A DNA stretch of 6,220 bases from Oscillospiraceae bacterium (GCA_019417045.1 DXWE01000048.1:1-6220), one strand, 5' to 3'; positions 1 to 5,984 are shown, counted from the stretch's first letter. The notes: generated by a model from the letters alone, not told the origin. Program-made: numbers and translations.

Positions 1-28
1 TGATATTACGGGCTTTTTCGCGTTTCGG

Positions 29-1534
29 TCAATCTAAGGGTTTCATTGTGGGGAAGAGCAACACGTCGCGGATGCTCGCGCTGTCGGTGAGCAGCATCAC
101 CAGCCGGTCGATCCCGATCCCGAGCCCGCCGGTGGGCGGCATGCCGTACTCGAGCGCGGTGAGGAAATCCTCGTCCACATCGCACGCCTCGTCGTCCCCC
201 TGCGCCTTCTGCCGCGCCTGTGCCTCAAACCGCGCGCGCTGGTCGACCGGGTCGTTGAGCTCGGAAAACGCATTCGCGTGCTCCCGTCCCACGACGAACA
301 GCTCAAACCGCTCGGTATACCGCGGATCCTCCGGCCGGCGTTTCGCCAGCGGCGAGATCTCGACCGGATGGTGCATGACAAAGGTCGGCTGCACGAGCTT
401 CTCCTCCACGTATGCCTCAAAGAACAGGTTCAGGATGTCCCCGATCCCGTGCCGCTGTTCAAACTCGATCTGGTGCTCCTTCGCGAGCGCACGCGCCTGT
501 TCGAGCGTGTCGACCGCCCCGAAGTCCACGCCGGCATACTGCTTCACCGCATCCGCCATGGACAGCCGCGCAAACGGCCGCTCCAGGTCGATCTCCACCC
601 CGCCGTAACGGATCTTCGCGCTGCCGAGCACCGACACCGCGACCGAGCGGATCAGCTCCTCGGTCAGATCCATCATGCCGGCGTAATCCGTGTACGCCTG
701 GTACAGCTCCAGCAGGGTGAATTCCGGGTTGTGGCGGGTGTCCATCCCCTCGTTGCGGAACACCCGGCCGATCTCATACACCCGCTCCATCCCGCCGACG
801 ATCAGCCGCTTGAGATGCAGCTCGAGCGCAATGCGCAGGTACAGATCCATGTCGAGCGTGTTGTGATGGGTGATGAACGGCCGCGCCGCCGCGCCGCCCG
901 CCATCGTGTGCAGCACCGGGGTCTCGACCTCGAGGAACCCCCGCCGGTTGAGAAAATCCCGGATGGCGGTGATGATCTGGCTGCGCTTGACAAACGTGTC
1001 CCGCACCTCCGGGTTCATCATCAGGTCCAGATACCGCTGGCGGTAACGGGTGTCGGTGTCCTTCAGGCCGTGGAACTTCTCGGGCAGCGGCAACAGGGAT
1101 TTCGAGAGCAGCATAATCCGCTGCGCATGCACCGAGATCTCCTCGGTTTTGGTGCGAAACACGAACCCCTCTACCCCGACAATATCGCCGATATCCCACT
1201 TTTTGAAGTCCTGGTAGTCCTCCTGCCCCACGTCGTCCCGGCAGACATAGATCTGCATCCGGTCCGACCCGTCCCGCAGGTCCATAAAGCTCGCCTTGCC
1301 CATGATCCGGCGGCTCATCATCCGCCCCGCAAGCACCACCGTCTTCCCCTCGTACTCCCCGTACCGGGCGCGGATGTCCGCGGCCTTCGCGGTCACCCCA
1401 AACGAGGTGACCCGAAACGGGTCGCGGCCCGCCTCCTGCAGCGCCCGCAGCTTCTCCAGCCGGATCTGCCGCAGTTCGCCGACCGGGCGCTCCTGCGCGG
1501 GCTGCGCCTGTCCCTGCTGCTTTGTATCGCTCAT
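29..1534 (-). CDS. lysS: Lysine--tRNA ligase, class II
   Basis: Cytoplasmic enzyme that charges tRNA-Lys with lysine using ATP. The 501-residue product is full length for bacterial LysS (E. coli about 505). An N-terminal OB-fold anticodon-binding domain lies at about residues 65-145. The class II catalytic core follows, with motif 1 around 180-215, motif 2 at about 250-273 (ERVYEIGRVFRNEG then TRHNPEFT), the family block HPVEISPLAKRRPEDP at 389-404, and motif 3 GGLGIGIDRLVMLLT at 469-483. It ends in the typical LLFPTMKP. I chose the ATG at 1534 because AAAGTGAGG sits 9 nt upstream of it (1544-1552). The in-frame ATG at 1543 abuts that site and the GTG at 1549 lies inside it. It is the second gene after greA, 75 bp downstream, with no promoter visible between them, so it is probably co-transcribed. 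No T-box leader is seen. Identity is very secure. Confidence 0.97.
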   Translation of the reverse strand: MSDTKQQGQAQPAQERPVGELRQIRLEKLRALQEAGRDPFRVTSFGVTAKAADIRARYGEYEGKTVVLAGRMMSRRIMGKASFMDLRDGSDRMQIYVCRDDVGQEDYQDFKKWDIGDIVGVEGFVFRTKTEEISVHAQRIMLLSKSLLPLPEKFHGLKDTDTRYRQRYLDLMMNPEVRDTFVKRSQIITAIRDFLNRRGFLEVETPVLHTMAGGAAARPFITHHNTLDMDLYLRIALELHLKRLIVGGMERVYEIGRVFRNEGMDTRHNPEFTLLELYQAYTDYAGMMDLTEELIRSVAVSVLGSAKIRYGGVEIDLERPFARLSMADAVKQYAGVDFGAVDTLEQARALAKEHQIEFEQRHGIGDILNLFFEAYVEEKLVQPTFVMHHPVEISPLAKRRPEDPRYTERFELFVVGREHANAFSELNDPVDQRARFEAQARQKAQGDDEACDVDEDFLTALEYGMPPTGGLGIGIDRLVMLLTDSASIRDVLLFPTMKPLD

Positions 1535-1543
1535 GTTCGACAT

Positions 1544-1552
1544 CCTCACTTT
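1544..1552 (-). promoter_or_regulatory. Ribosome binding site that decides the lysS start
   Basis: On the minus strand this reads AAAGTGAGG, 9 nt before the ATG at 1534. It favours that start over the in-frame ATG at 1543 (zero spacing) and the GTG at 1549 (overlapping the site). The same 11-mer ATAAAGTGAGG precedes the secreted-protein gene at 6098. Confidence 0.7.
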
Positions 1553-1567
1553 ATCTCGATATGGGAA

Positions 1568-1597
1568 GACGCGCGGCCGCCCCAGCCACCGCGCGTC
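1568..1597 (-). other. Intercistronic GC-rich hairpin between greA and lysS
   Basis: Perfect 9-bp inverted repeat: GACGCGCGG at 1568-1576 and CCGCGCGTC at 1589-1597, with a 12-nt loop. It starts 12 nt after the greA stop codon. Read on the minus strand the stem is followed by TTCCCATATC, so there is no proper U tract. It is more likely a partial terminator, pause or mRNA processing/stability element that sets the greA:lysS ratio than a full terminator. The structure is seen; its role is inferred. Confidence 0.6.
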
Positions 1598-1609
1598 ATC
1601 TGCGTCCGC

Positions 1610-2086
1610 TTATTTCGCGATCTTCTTGACCACGTACACCACCGTGCCGGTCGGGATGGTCACTTCCACCTCGTCCCCCACCGTGTGGCCAAGCAGGGTG
1701 CGGCCGATCGGGCACTCGTCCGAGATGATCCCCTTGAGCGGGTCGGCCTCGGTCGCGCCGGCAATCCTGTATTCCACCGTCTTTTTCTGGCCCTTCTGCT
1801 GGATCGTGACCTGCGAGCCGACATGGATCACGTTGCTGTTCATCTCGGCCTCGTCCAGGATGCGCACGTGCTTGAGCTGTTCCTCCAGCTCCGCGATGCG
1901 CCCCTCCACGATGGCCTGTTCGTTCTTCGCCTCGTCGTATTCGCTGTTCTCCGACAGGTCGCCGAACGCCCGCGCCGTCTTCAGCCGTTCGCCCACCTCC
2001 GGGCGCTTGACGGTCTTCAGCTCCTCCAGCTCCTGTTTCAGTTTTTCCAGCCCTTCCGCCGTGACGACAATCTCTTTGATGGCCAT
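1610..2086 (-). CDS. greA: Transcription elongation factor GreA
   Basis: GreA enters the secondary channel of RNA polymerase and stimulates cleavage of backtracked RNA, rescuing stalled complexes. The 158-residue product has the standard length. Residues 1-75 form the antiparallel coiled-coil finger. Its tip FGDLSENSEY (41-50) carries the acidic pair D43 and E46, equivalent to E. coli D41 and E44. Residues from about 80 on form the FKBP-like RNAP-binding domain, with the family signature YRIAGATEADP...GIISDECPIGRTLLG (106-133) and a C-terminal GDEVEVTIPTG. The ATG at 2086 follows AAAAGGAG (2098-2105) at 11 nt, a slightly long spacing. It is the first gene of the probable greA-lysS transcript, with a near-ideal promoter upstream, suggesting high constitutive expression. 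Greater than 95% sure. Confidence 0.97.
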   Translation of the reverse strand: MAIKEIVVTAEGLEKLKQELEELKTVKRPEVGERLKTARAFGDLSENSEYDEAKNEQAIVEGRIAELEEQLKHVRILDEAEMNSNVIHVGSQVTIQQKGQKKTVEYRIAGATEADPLKGIISDECPIGRTLLGHTVGDEVEVTIPTGTVVYVVKKIAK

Positions 2087-2149
2087 GCCGCTTCTGTCTC
2101 CTTTTCCCTGCGTAATAAAGTCCGTGTATACCTTTCCATGAATAGAGAT

Positions 2150-2178
2150 ATTATACCCGTCCCGGGGCGGGATGTCAA
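2150..2178 (-). promoter_or_regulatory. Consensus sigma-A promoter for greA-lysS
   Basis: On the minus strand, -35 TTGACA (2173-2178) and -10 TATAAT (2150-2155) are separated by exactly 17 bp. Both hexamers match the consensus perfectly. The predicted transcript start is near 2143, giving a greA leader of roughly 57 nt. No operator-like repeat is evident over it, which suggests strong constitutive expression. Confidence 0.9.
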
Positions 2179-2203
2179 GCGCCCGCCCTGCGAAAATCGC
2201 GCG

Positions 2204-2222
2204 GCCGGATCACTGATCCGGC
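2204..2222 (-). terminator. Inverted repeat at the mtnN stop codon, probable terminator
   Basis: Two 9-bp arms, GCCGGATCA (2204-2212) and TGATCCGGC (2214-2222), surround a single base. As RNA it would form an 8-bp stem with a 3-nt loop. It spans the mtnN stop (TGA at 2210-2212). On the minus strand it is followed by CGCGCGATTTTCGC, so the T run comes a few bases late. It lies 25 bp before the greA -35 box and probably limits readthrough into greA. The repeat is seen; the terminator role is inferred. Confidence 0.55.
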
Positions 2223-2929
2223 TCGGTTGCCATCGCGATCACCAGCCGCGCACAGCGGTCGGCGGCCTCCTGTTCAAACCGGTCATAGCTGATCTCCGCC
2301 CCGTCGTCCGCGAGATCCGAGATGGCGCGCACCAGCAGGCAGGGGATCCCGTTCGCCGCTGCGACCTGCGCGATCGCCGCCCCCTCCATCTCGACCGCCG
2401 CCGCGCCGAACAGGGAGAGGATCTCCTGCTTTTGCGTGCGGGTATGCACGAACACGTCGCCCGAGGCGACCGTCCCCTCGAGTACCCGGCAGTCCCCGGG
2501 AAGCGTCCGGCCGGCCGCGCGGCGAAACGCGTCCAGCAGCCGCCGGTCCCCCGGGAAACGGGTGGGGACAGTGGGGTCGTCGCTGCCCGGCAGGCAGCCG
2601 CGCACATAGCCAAACACGCCCCCGTCCACATCGTGCTGCACCGCGTCTGTCCCGACGACGAAGTCACCCACCCGCAGCGACGGGTGCAGCCCGCCCGCGA
2701 CCCCGGTGTTCACGATCGCCCGCACGTGAAACCGGTCGACCAGCAGCTGGGCACACAGCGCCGCGCACACCTTGCCGATCCCGCTCTTCGCCACCGCGAC
2801 CGGCCGGCCGCCAAGCGTGCCTTCCACAACGGTCACCCCGGCGACAGTGCTCTGCCGCGCGCCTGCCAGCGCGCCGGTCAGCTGCGCCACCTCCGAGTCC
2901 ATCGCCCCGATAATCCCCCATTTTTCCAT
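2210..2929 (-). CDS. mtnN: 5'-methylthioadenosine/S-adenosylhomocysteine nucleosidase
   Basis: Hydrolyses the glycosidic bond of MTA and SAH (and 5'-deoxyadenosine in known homologues), releasing adenine. This clears SAM by-products and, through S-ribosylhomocysteine, feeds methionine recycling and possibly AI-2. The 239-residue product opens with GIIGAMDSEV, where E13 corresponds to catalytic E12 of E. coli MtnN. It has the phosphorylase-fold loop NTGVAGGL (74-81), the nucleoside-binding segment AVEMEGAAIAQV (178-189, with E182), and RAISDLADD (201-209) with the catalytic Asp at 205. All key residues are present. The ATG at 2929 is preceded by AAAGGGG at 9 nt spacing; upstream in-frame starts would lie above the promoter. 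It is transcribed alone from its own promoter, divergent from the DUF896 gene. No luxS is visible here, so AI-2 production cannot be inferred. Confidence 0.95.
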   Translation of the reverse strand: MEKWGIIGAMDSEVAQLTGALAGARQSTVAGVTVVEGTLGGRPVAVAKSGIGKVCAALCAQLLVDRFHVRAIVNTGVAGGLHPSLRVGDFVVGTDAVQHDVDGGVFGYVRGCLPGSDDPTVPTRFPGDRRLLDAFRRAAGRTLPGDCRVLEGTVASGDVFVHTRTQKQEILSLFGAAAVEMEGAAIAQVAAANGIPCLLVRAISDLADDGAEISYDRFEQEAADRCARLVIAMATEPDQ

Positions 2930-2965
2930 GCGATTTCGCCCCTTTGCCGTTCTATTGCTACTGAG

Positions 2966-2994
2966 ATTGTACCAGAACTGCCGCCGTCTGGCAA
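2966..2994 (-). promoter_or_regulatory. Promoter for mtnN with extended -10
   Basis: On the minus strand, -35 TTGCCA (2989-2994) and -10 TACAAT (2966-2971) have a 17-bp spacer. The -10 is preceded by TGG, an extended -10 element. A 7-bp inverted repeat, GCCGCCG (2980-2986) and CGGCGGC (2996-3002), flanks the -35 box. Confidence 0.8.
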
Positions 2995-3013
2995 GCGGCG
3001 GCGGACAAAAGGC

Positions 3014-3042
3014 TTGCGTTTTCGGGGGGATTCTGGTATACT
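3014..3042 (+). promoter_or_regulatory. Promoter for the DUF896 gene with extended -10
   Basis: -35 TTGCGT (3014-3019) and -10 TATACT (3037-3042) have a 17-bp spacer, and TGG immediately precedes the -10 (extended -10). Predicted start is near 3049, giving a leader of about 45 nt. It is back-to-back with the mtnN promoter; the two -35 boxes are 19 bp apart. Confidence 0.8.
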
Positions 3043-3050
3043 CAACCACA

Positions 3051-3081
3051 GAATGTGCGTGAAAGAGAATGTGCGCGAAAG
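3051..3081 (+). repeat. Imperfect tandem 15-mer in the DUF896 leader
   Basis: GAATGTGCGTGAAAG (3051-3065) is repeated as GAATGTGCGCGAAAG (3067-3081), with one mismatch and a 16-bp period. The second copy supplies the GAAAGG that is the only candidate ribosome binding site for the ATG at 3094, at 11 nt. Confidence 0.75.
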
Positions 3082-3093
3082 GCTGTGAAAAAC

Positions 3094-3366
3094 ATGACAC
3101 AGGAGCAGATTGACCGGATCAACGAGCTTTCGCGCAAGCAGCGCAGTCCCGAGGGACTCACCGAGGAGGAAAAGGCGGAGCAGCTCTCGCTGCGCCAGGC
3201 ATACCTGCACGCGATCCGCCAAAACCTGACCGCCCAGCTCAACCGCACCTATCTGGTGGACGAGCAGGGGAACAAGACCCCGCTCAAACCCAAACAGGAG
3301 CGGGCCGCCGGGTATGATCTCCCCGCGCCTCCCCCGCCGCCGGACAGCGGGCAGGAGCCGGAATGA
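3094..3366 (+). CDS. DUF896 family small protein (YnzC-like)
   Basis: A 90-residue cytoplasmic protein whose first 67 residues match the Firmicute DUF896/YnzC pattern as I recall it. These include the QIDRINELSRK helix (5-15), GLTEEEKAEQLSLRQAYL (21-38), a second basic helix, and the closing VDEQGNKTPLKPK (55-67). The family folds as a short helical hairpin; its biochemical role is not established. After residue 70 comes a proline-rich, acidic tail (PAPPPPPDSGQEPE) longer than the compact Bacillus members, probably disordered. The ATG at 3094 is preceded by GAAAGG at 11 nt. The gene has its own promoter and a hairpin terminator just after its stop, so it is probably monocistronic with some readthrough into azlC. 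Confidence 0.88.
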   Translation: MTQEQIDRINELSRKQRSPEGLTEEEKAEQLSLRQAYLHAIRQNLTAQLNRTYLVDEQGNKTPLKPKQERAAGYDLPAPPPPPDSGQEPE

Positions 3367-3379
3367 CCGGTTTTCTCAT

Positions 3380-3408
3380 GGGCACCGCCAAAGGGCGGTG
3401 CCCTTCTT
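3380..3408 (+). terminator. Intrinsic terminator after the DUF896 gene
   Basis: Perfect 10-bp stem GGGCACCGCC (3380-3389) and GGCGGTGCCC (3394-3403) with a 4-nt AAAG loop, followed by TTCTT (3404-3408). The stem begins 13 nt after the stop codon. The T tract is short and interrupted, so termination may be incomplete and let transcription reach azlCD. Confidence 0.8.
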
Positions 3409-3451
3409 GATGGATGTTGGAAAAAGATCTCAGAAAGGGGGCGTTTTTGCC

Positions 3452-4177
3452 ATGTCCTCCGCCTCACAGCCGCGCTCCCGCGGCGGTGCCTGGAGACGGG
3501 CACTACAGGCCGCGTTTCCCAAGACGCTGCCCGTGCTCGCGGGATTCCTGGTGCTCGGCGTCACCTACGGGCTGCTGATGCGGCAGCGCGGGTTCGGGCT
3601 GCCGTGGGTGATCCTGTGCAGCCTGTGCGTGTTCGCCGGCTCGATGCAGTATGTCGGGCTGACGCTGCTCACCTCCGCGTTCAACCCCGTCTATGCGCTG
3701 CTGCTCACCCTGCTGGTCAACGCCCGCCACCTGTTCTACGGCCTGTCGATGCTCCAGCGCTACCGCGGTTCCGGGCGCCTCAAGCCGTATCTCGTGTTCG
3801 GCCTGATCGACGAGACCTTCTCGATCGTGTGCAACGACCCGCCGCCCGGAGTGGACCCCGCCCGCTACTGCTTTTGCGTCACAGCGCTCAACCACCTCTA
3901 CTGGTTCGTCTCGTCGGTGCTCGGCAGCTGCCTCGGGCAGTTCGTCACCTTCGACACCACCGGCATGGATTTCGTGCTCACCGCGCTGTTCGCCGTGATT
4001 TTTCTCAACCAGTGGGACGAGAAAAAGGGGCACCGTCCCGCGCTGGTCGGCGTCGGGTGCACCTTTGTCTGCCTGCTCCTGTTCGGGAGCGAATGGTTTT
4101 TGCTCCCCGCGATGGGGTTGATCCTCGGCGTGCTGCTCGGCGCCAGAAAATGGATGGAAAAGGAGGGCCGGCCATGA
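3452..4177 (+). CDS. azlC: AzlC family branched-chain amino acid exporter, large subunit
   Basis: Integral membrane subunit of the two-component AzlCD (LIV-E) efflux system, which exports branched-chain amino acids and analogues in characterised homologues. The 241-residue protein has a short basic N-terminus and hydrophobic segments at about 25-44, 48-62, 65-90, 112-128, 143-165, 172-188, 196-212 and 215-231. Family landmarks are visible: FAGSMQYV (61-68), NARHLFYGLSM (90-100), GLIDETFSI (117-125) and NHLYWFVSSVLGSCLG (147-162). The ATG at 3452 is preceded by AAAGGGGG at 10 nt; an in-frame ATG at 3410 has no ribosome site and lies right after the terminator. It overlaps azlD by 4 bp, implying translational coupling. 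I see no convincing promoter between 3404 and 3452, so expression may depend on readthrough. The exact substrate is inferred from the family only. Confidence 0.93.
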   Translation: MSSASQPRSRGGAWRRALQAAFPKTLPVLAGFLVLGVTYGLLMRQRGFGLPWVILCSLCVFAGSMQYVGLTLLTSAFNPVYALLLTLLVNARHLFYGLSMLQRYRGSGRLKPYLVFGLIDETFSIVCNDPPPGVDPARYCFCVTALNHLYWFVSSVLGSCLGQFVTFDTTGMDFVLTALFAVIFLNQWDEKKGHRPALVGVGCTFVCLLLFGSEWFLLPAMGLILGVLLGARKWMEKEGRP

Positions 4178-4503
4178 CCACCGCCCAGCTGCTGATCACG
4201 GTGGGCATGATGGTGCTCGGCACCCAGCTCACCCGCGTGCTGCCCTTCCTCTGTTTCCCCGGAAACCGCCGGATCCCGCCGGCGGTCGACTACCTCAGCC
4301 GCGTGCTGCCCTATGCCGCTATCGGGCTGCTGCTCGTCTACTGCCTCAAGGACGTCAGCGTCCTCTCCTCCCCCTTCGGGCTGCCCGAGGGGATCGCCCT
4401 GCTCGCGCTGTTTTTGCTGCACCGCTGGCGGCACAACACCCTGCTGAGCATCGCAGGGGGCACGGCGGTGTACATGCTGCTTGTGCAGGTGGTGTTCACC
4501 TGA
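4174..4503 (+). CDS. azlD: AzlD family branched-chain amino acid exporter, small subunit
   Basis: Small membrane partner of AzlC; both subunits are needed for export in studied systems. The 109-residue product has four hydrophobic segments (about 3-22, 43-58, 70-83 and 90-108). It shows the family features TQLTRVLPFLCF (17-28), YLSRVLPYAAIGLLLVYCLKD (40-60) and the C-terminal HRWRHNTLLSIAGGTAVYMLL (83-103). The start ATG at 4174 overlaps the azlC stop as ATGA, with AGGAGGG at 4161-4167 spaced 6 nt, so translation is coupled. Its 3' end runs 8 bp into the convergent SLOG-family gene, and no terminator is visible after it. Confidence 0.93.
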   Translation: MTTAQLLITVGMMVLGTQLTRVLPFLCFPGNRRIPPAVDYLSRVLPYAAIGLLLVYCLKDVSVLSSPFGLPEGIALLALFLLHRWRHNTLLSIAGGTAVYMLLVQVVFT

Positions 4504-5002
4504 GCGCTCGGCTCGCCCCGGGTTCCTGTTCTCCGCCCGCCACCGGCAACAACCGCAGCCCCCGTTCCCTCGCATACGCCACCGTATACGCGGTGCCGCC
4601 CGTGTCCCGGGTGAGATAGTAGACGCACGTCCCGCTGTGGTCCACCAGATGGCGGTTGCGCCGCTGCATACATCCCTCCTCATACCGGTCGGCCAGATAC
4701 ACCGCCTTATCCGCCTGCGCGAGGATCTGGCGGTATGCCTCCCGGTCAGCTGGCTCCCAGGTCTCCTCCTGCCCGCGGCAGGGCAGCACCAGAATCAGCC
4801 GCAGGCGGGGATCCCGCTCCCGCAGCCGCAGCACCGTCTGCGCGGCCAGCGTATCGAATCCGCGCGCTCCCCCGGCGCCGAAATAGCGGATCCCCTCTTC
4901 CGTGAGCCGCCCGACAATCCGCTCCAGCCGATGGCGGATCCGCGGTATCTCCGCCGCCGGCAGGTCCCGGTGGCCGGTGAAGCAGCAGGTTCTCTCCCGC
5001 AT
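4496..5002 (-). CDS. DUF1273/YpsA-like SLOG-fold protein
   Basis: A 168-residue cytoplasmic protein of the DUF1273/YpsA group in the SLOG (Smf/DprA-LOG) Rossmann-like superfamily. That superfamily is thought to bind nucleotide-type ligands; no enzymatic reaction is established for this branch. Seen: an N-terminal strand with CCFTGHR (6-12), a glycine-rich loop FGAGGARGFDTLAA (41-54) expected to hold a phosphate, LVLPCRGQEETW (71-82), YEEGCMQRRNRHLVDHS (107-123) and the ligand-loop motif GGTAYTVAYA (135-144). This order is typical of the family. The ATG at 5002 follows AAGGAGGG closely, a strong site. It is downstream of the isomerase-like gene, separated by 64 bp holding a perfect palindrome, and probably shares its promoter. 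It converges on and overlaps azlD by 8 bp. Function in this organism is unknown. Confidence 0.88.
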   Translation of the reverse strand: MRERTCCFTGHRDLPAAEIPRIRHRLERIVGRLTEEGIRYFGAGGARGFDTLAAQTVLRLRERDPRLRLILVLPCRGQEETWEPADREAYRQILAQADKAVYLADRYEEGCMQRRNRHLVDHSGTCVYYLTRDTGGTAYTVAYARERGLRLLPVAGGEQEPGASRALR

Positions 5003-5027
5003 GACACCCTCCTTCCTTTTGCACAGA

Positions 5028-5063
5028 CAGGCCCGTGGAAGCCGATCGGCTTCCACGGGCCTG
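5028..5063. repeat. Perfect 36-bp palindrome between the isomerase and SLOG genes
   Basis: CAGGCCCGTGGAAGCC (5028-5043) and its exact reverse complement (5048-5063) surround GATC, so all 36 bp are self-complementary. As RNA it forms a 16-bp stem with a 4-nt loop. It starts 3 nt after the isomerase stop codon and ends 25 nt before the SLOG start. Minus-strand RNA continues TCTGTGC and plus-strand continues CTTTCATCCC, so neither side has a clean U tract. Likely a terminator/attenuator or mRNA 3' stabiliser between the two genes. Confidence 0.9.
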
Positions 5064-5066
5064 CTT

Positions 5067-5849
5067 TCATCCCTCATTTTGCAACTTTTGCAAATTCTCC
5101 CAGCTTCGCGCCGCACACCACAGAGGCGTCGTGCCGGGCTGCACGTTGTCCTGTTCCACCACCAGCCACTGCGTGCCCGCGTCGATCGCGGCCTGCACCA
5201 CCGCGCGCAGATCGGGAGCACCTTCCCCGACCGGACAGAAGAGCGGATAGTCACGCCCCGCGTCCTCCTGCGGCAGGTGGTTTTTCAGATGGACGAGCGG
5301 CGCACGGCCGCTGTATTGCCGCACATAGGCGGCCGCGTCCACCCCCACGAAATCCGCCCAGCAGGTGTCGATCTCGGTCTGCAGACAGTCGGCGGGGATG
5401 AGGCGGTAGAGCGTGTCCAGCTTGCGCTCTCCATTCAGGAGCTGAAACTCGTCCCCGTGGTTGTGGAACAGCAGCGTGATCCCGTTTTTCCGGGCGACCC
5501 CCGCCAGCCGGACGATCGTCTCCCGAAACTCCTCAAACTTCTCGCGGCCGGGATGGTACTCCCCGTGCAGCCACGGCAGGGCCACATAGCGGCAGCCGAT
5601 CTCCGCATACCCCGAAAAGACCCCGTCCGGGTCCTCCCGCATGGTGGCCAGCGGCACGTGTGCGGATATTGGACAGAGCCCATGCCGCTGCATCAGCTCC
5701 CGCATCTGCGTGTAACTGCGGTCATACAGCCCGGCGAGCTCCACCCCGTCGTATCCCATCTCCGAAACCTTTCCAAGCGTCCCGTCGAGGTCGGCTTTCA
5801 GCTCCTCCCGGAGCGAATAGAGCTGCAATGCAACCGGCAACCGTTTCAT
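5067..5849 (-). CDS. Sugar phosphate isomerase/epimerase-like TIM-barrel protein
   Basis: A 260-residue cytoplasmic protein of the xylose isomerase-like TIM-barrel (AP endonuclease family 2) superfamily, which usually isomerises or epimerises sugars or inositol derivatives with a divalent metal. It opens with VALQLYSLREEL (6-17) and GYDGVELAG (32-40), typical of the first strands. Later motifs are SAHVP (62-66), LLFHNHGDEF (126-135), TEIDTCWADFVGVD (158-171), VHLKN (186-190) and VVEQD (230-234). Glu159, His187 and Glu232 are the likeliest metal ligands or catalytic acids; this assignment is inferred from family position. The substrate cannot be read from the sequence. The ATG at 5849 is preceded by AGGAGGAGG at 8 nt and by a good promoter. 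It is the first gene of a probable two-gene unit with the SLOG gene, and divergent from the exported-protein gene at 6098. Confidence 0.9.
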   Translation of the reverse strand: MKRLPVALQLYSLREELKADLDGTLGKVSEMGYDGVELAGLYDRSYTQMRELMQRHGLCPISAHVPLATMREDPDGVFSGYAEIGCRYVALPWLHGEYHPGREKFEEFRETIVRLAGVARKNGITLLFHNHGDEFQLLNGERKLDTLYRLIPADCLQTEIDTCWADFVGVDAAAYVRQYSGRAPLVHLKNHLPQEDAGRDYPLFCPVGEGAPDLRAVVQAAIDAGTQWLVVEQDNVQPGTTPLWCAARSWENLQKLQNEG

Positions 5850-5887
5850 ACCGCCCGCCTCCTCCTGCGAGAAAAATTACTGTGTGT

Positions 5888-5916
5888 AGTGTACACCCAA
5901 ACCCGGCTGCGGTCAA
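5888..5916 (-). promoter_or_regulatory. Promoter for the isomerase-like gene
   Basis: On the minus strand, -35 TTGACC (5911-5916) and -10 TACACT (5888-5893) have a 17-bp spacer. Predicted start is near 5881, giving a leader of about 30 nt with AGGAGGAGG. The 8-bp palindrome GTGTACAC (5889-5896) overlaps the -10 box and could be part of an operator, although it is too short to be convincing. Confidence 0.8.
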
Positions 5917-5984
5917 GAGGCAAATACAGATCTTCCGCATCCTGCGAAAATTTCCCATTCTCCCCGAATAACCCCATGAGGCAC

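Noticed and set aside
278..3088. A 936-codon open frame on the plus strand, antisense to lysS, greA and mtnN
   Set aside because: It is exactly opposite three well-supported genes, its product is His/Arg/Pro/Leu-rich with no recognisable domain, and such antisense frames are common where third codon positions are strongly G/C.
3053..3088. An 11-codon leader ORF (MCVKENVRERL) just before the DUF896 start
   Set aside because: Its ATG would lie only a few bases after the predicted transcript start, without room for a ribosome binding site, and the peptide shows no run of a regulatory amino acid.
5077..5095. A short repeat (TTTTGCAA / TTTTGCAAA) near the 3' end of the isomerase-like gene
   Set aside because: It lies in coding sequence and encodes the repeated Leu-Gln-Lys/Leu-Gln-Asn of the C-terminal helix, with no sign of an independent element.
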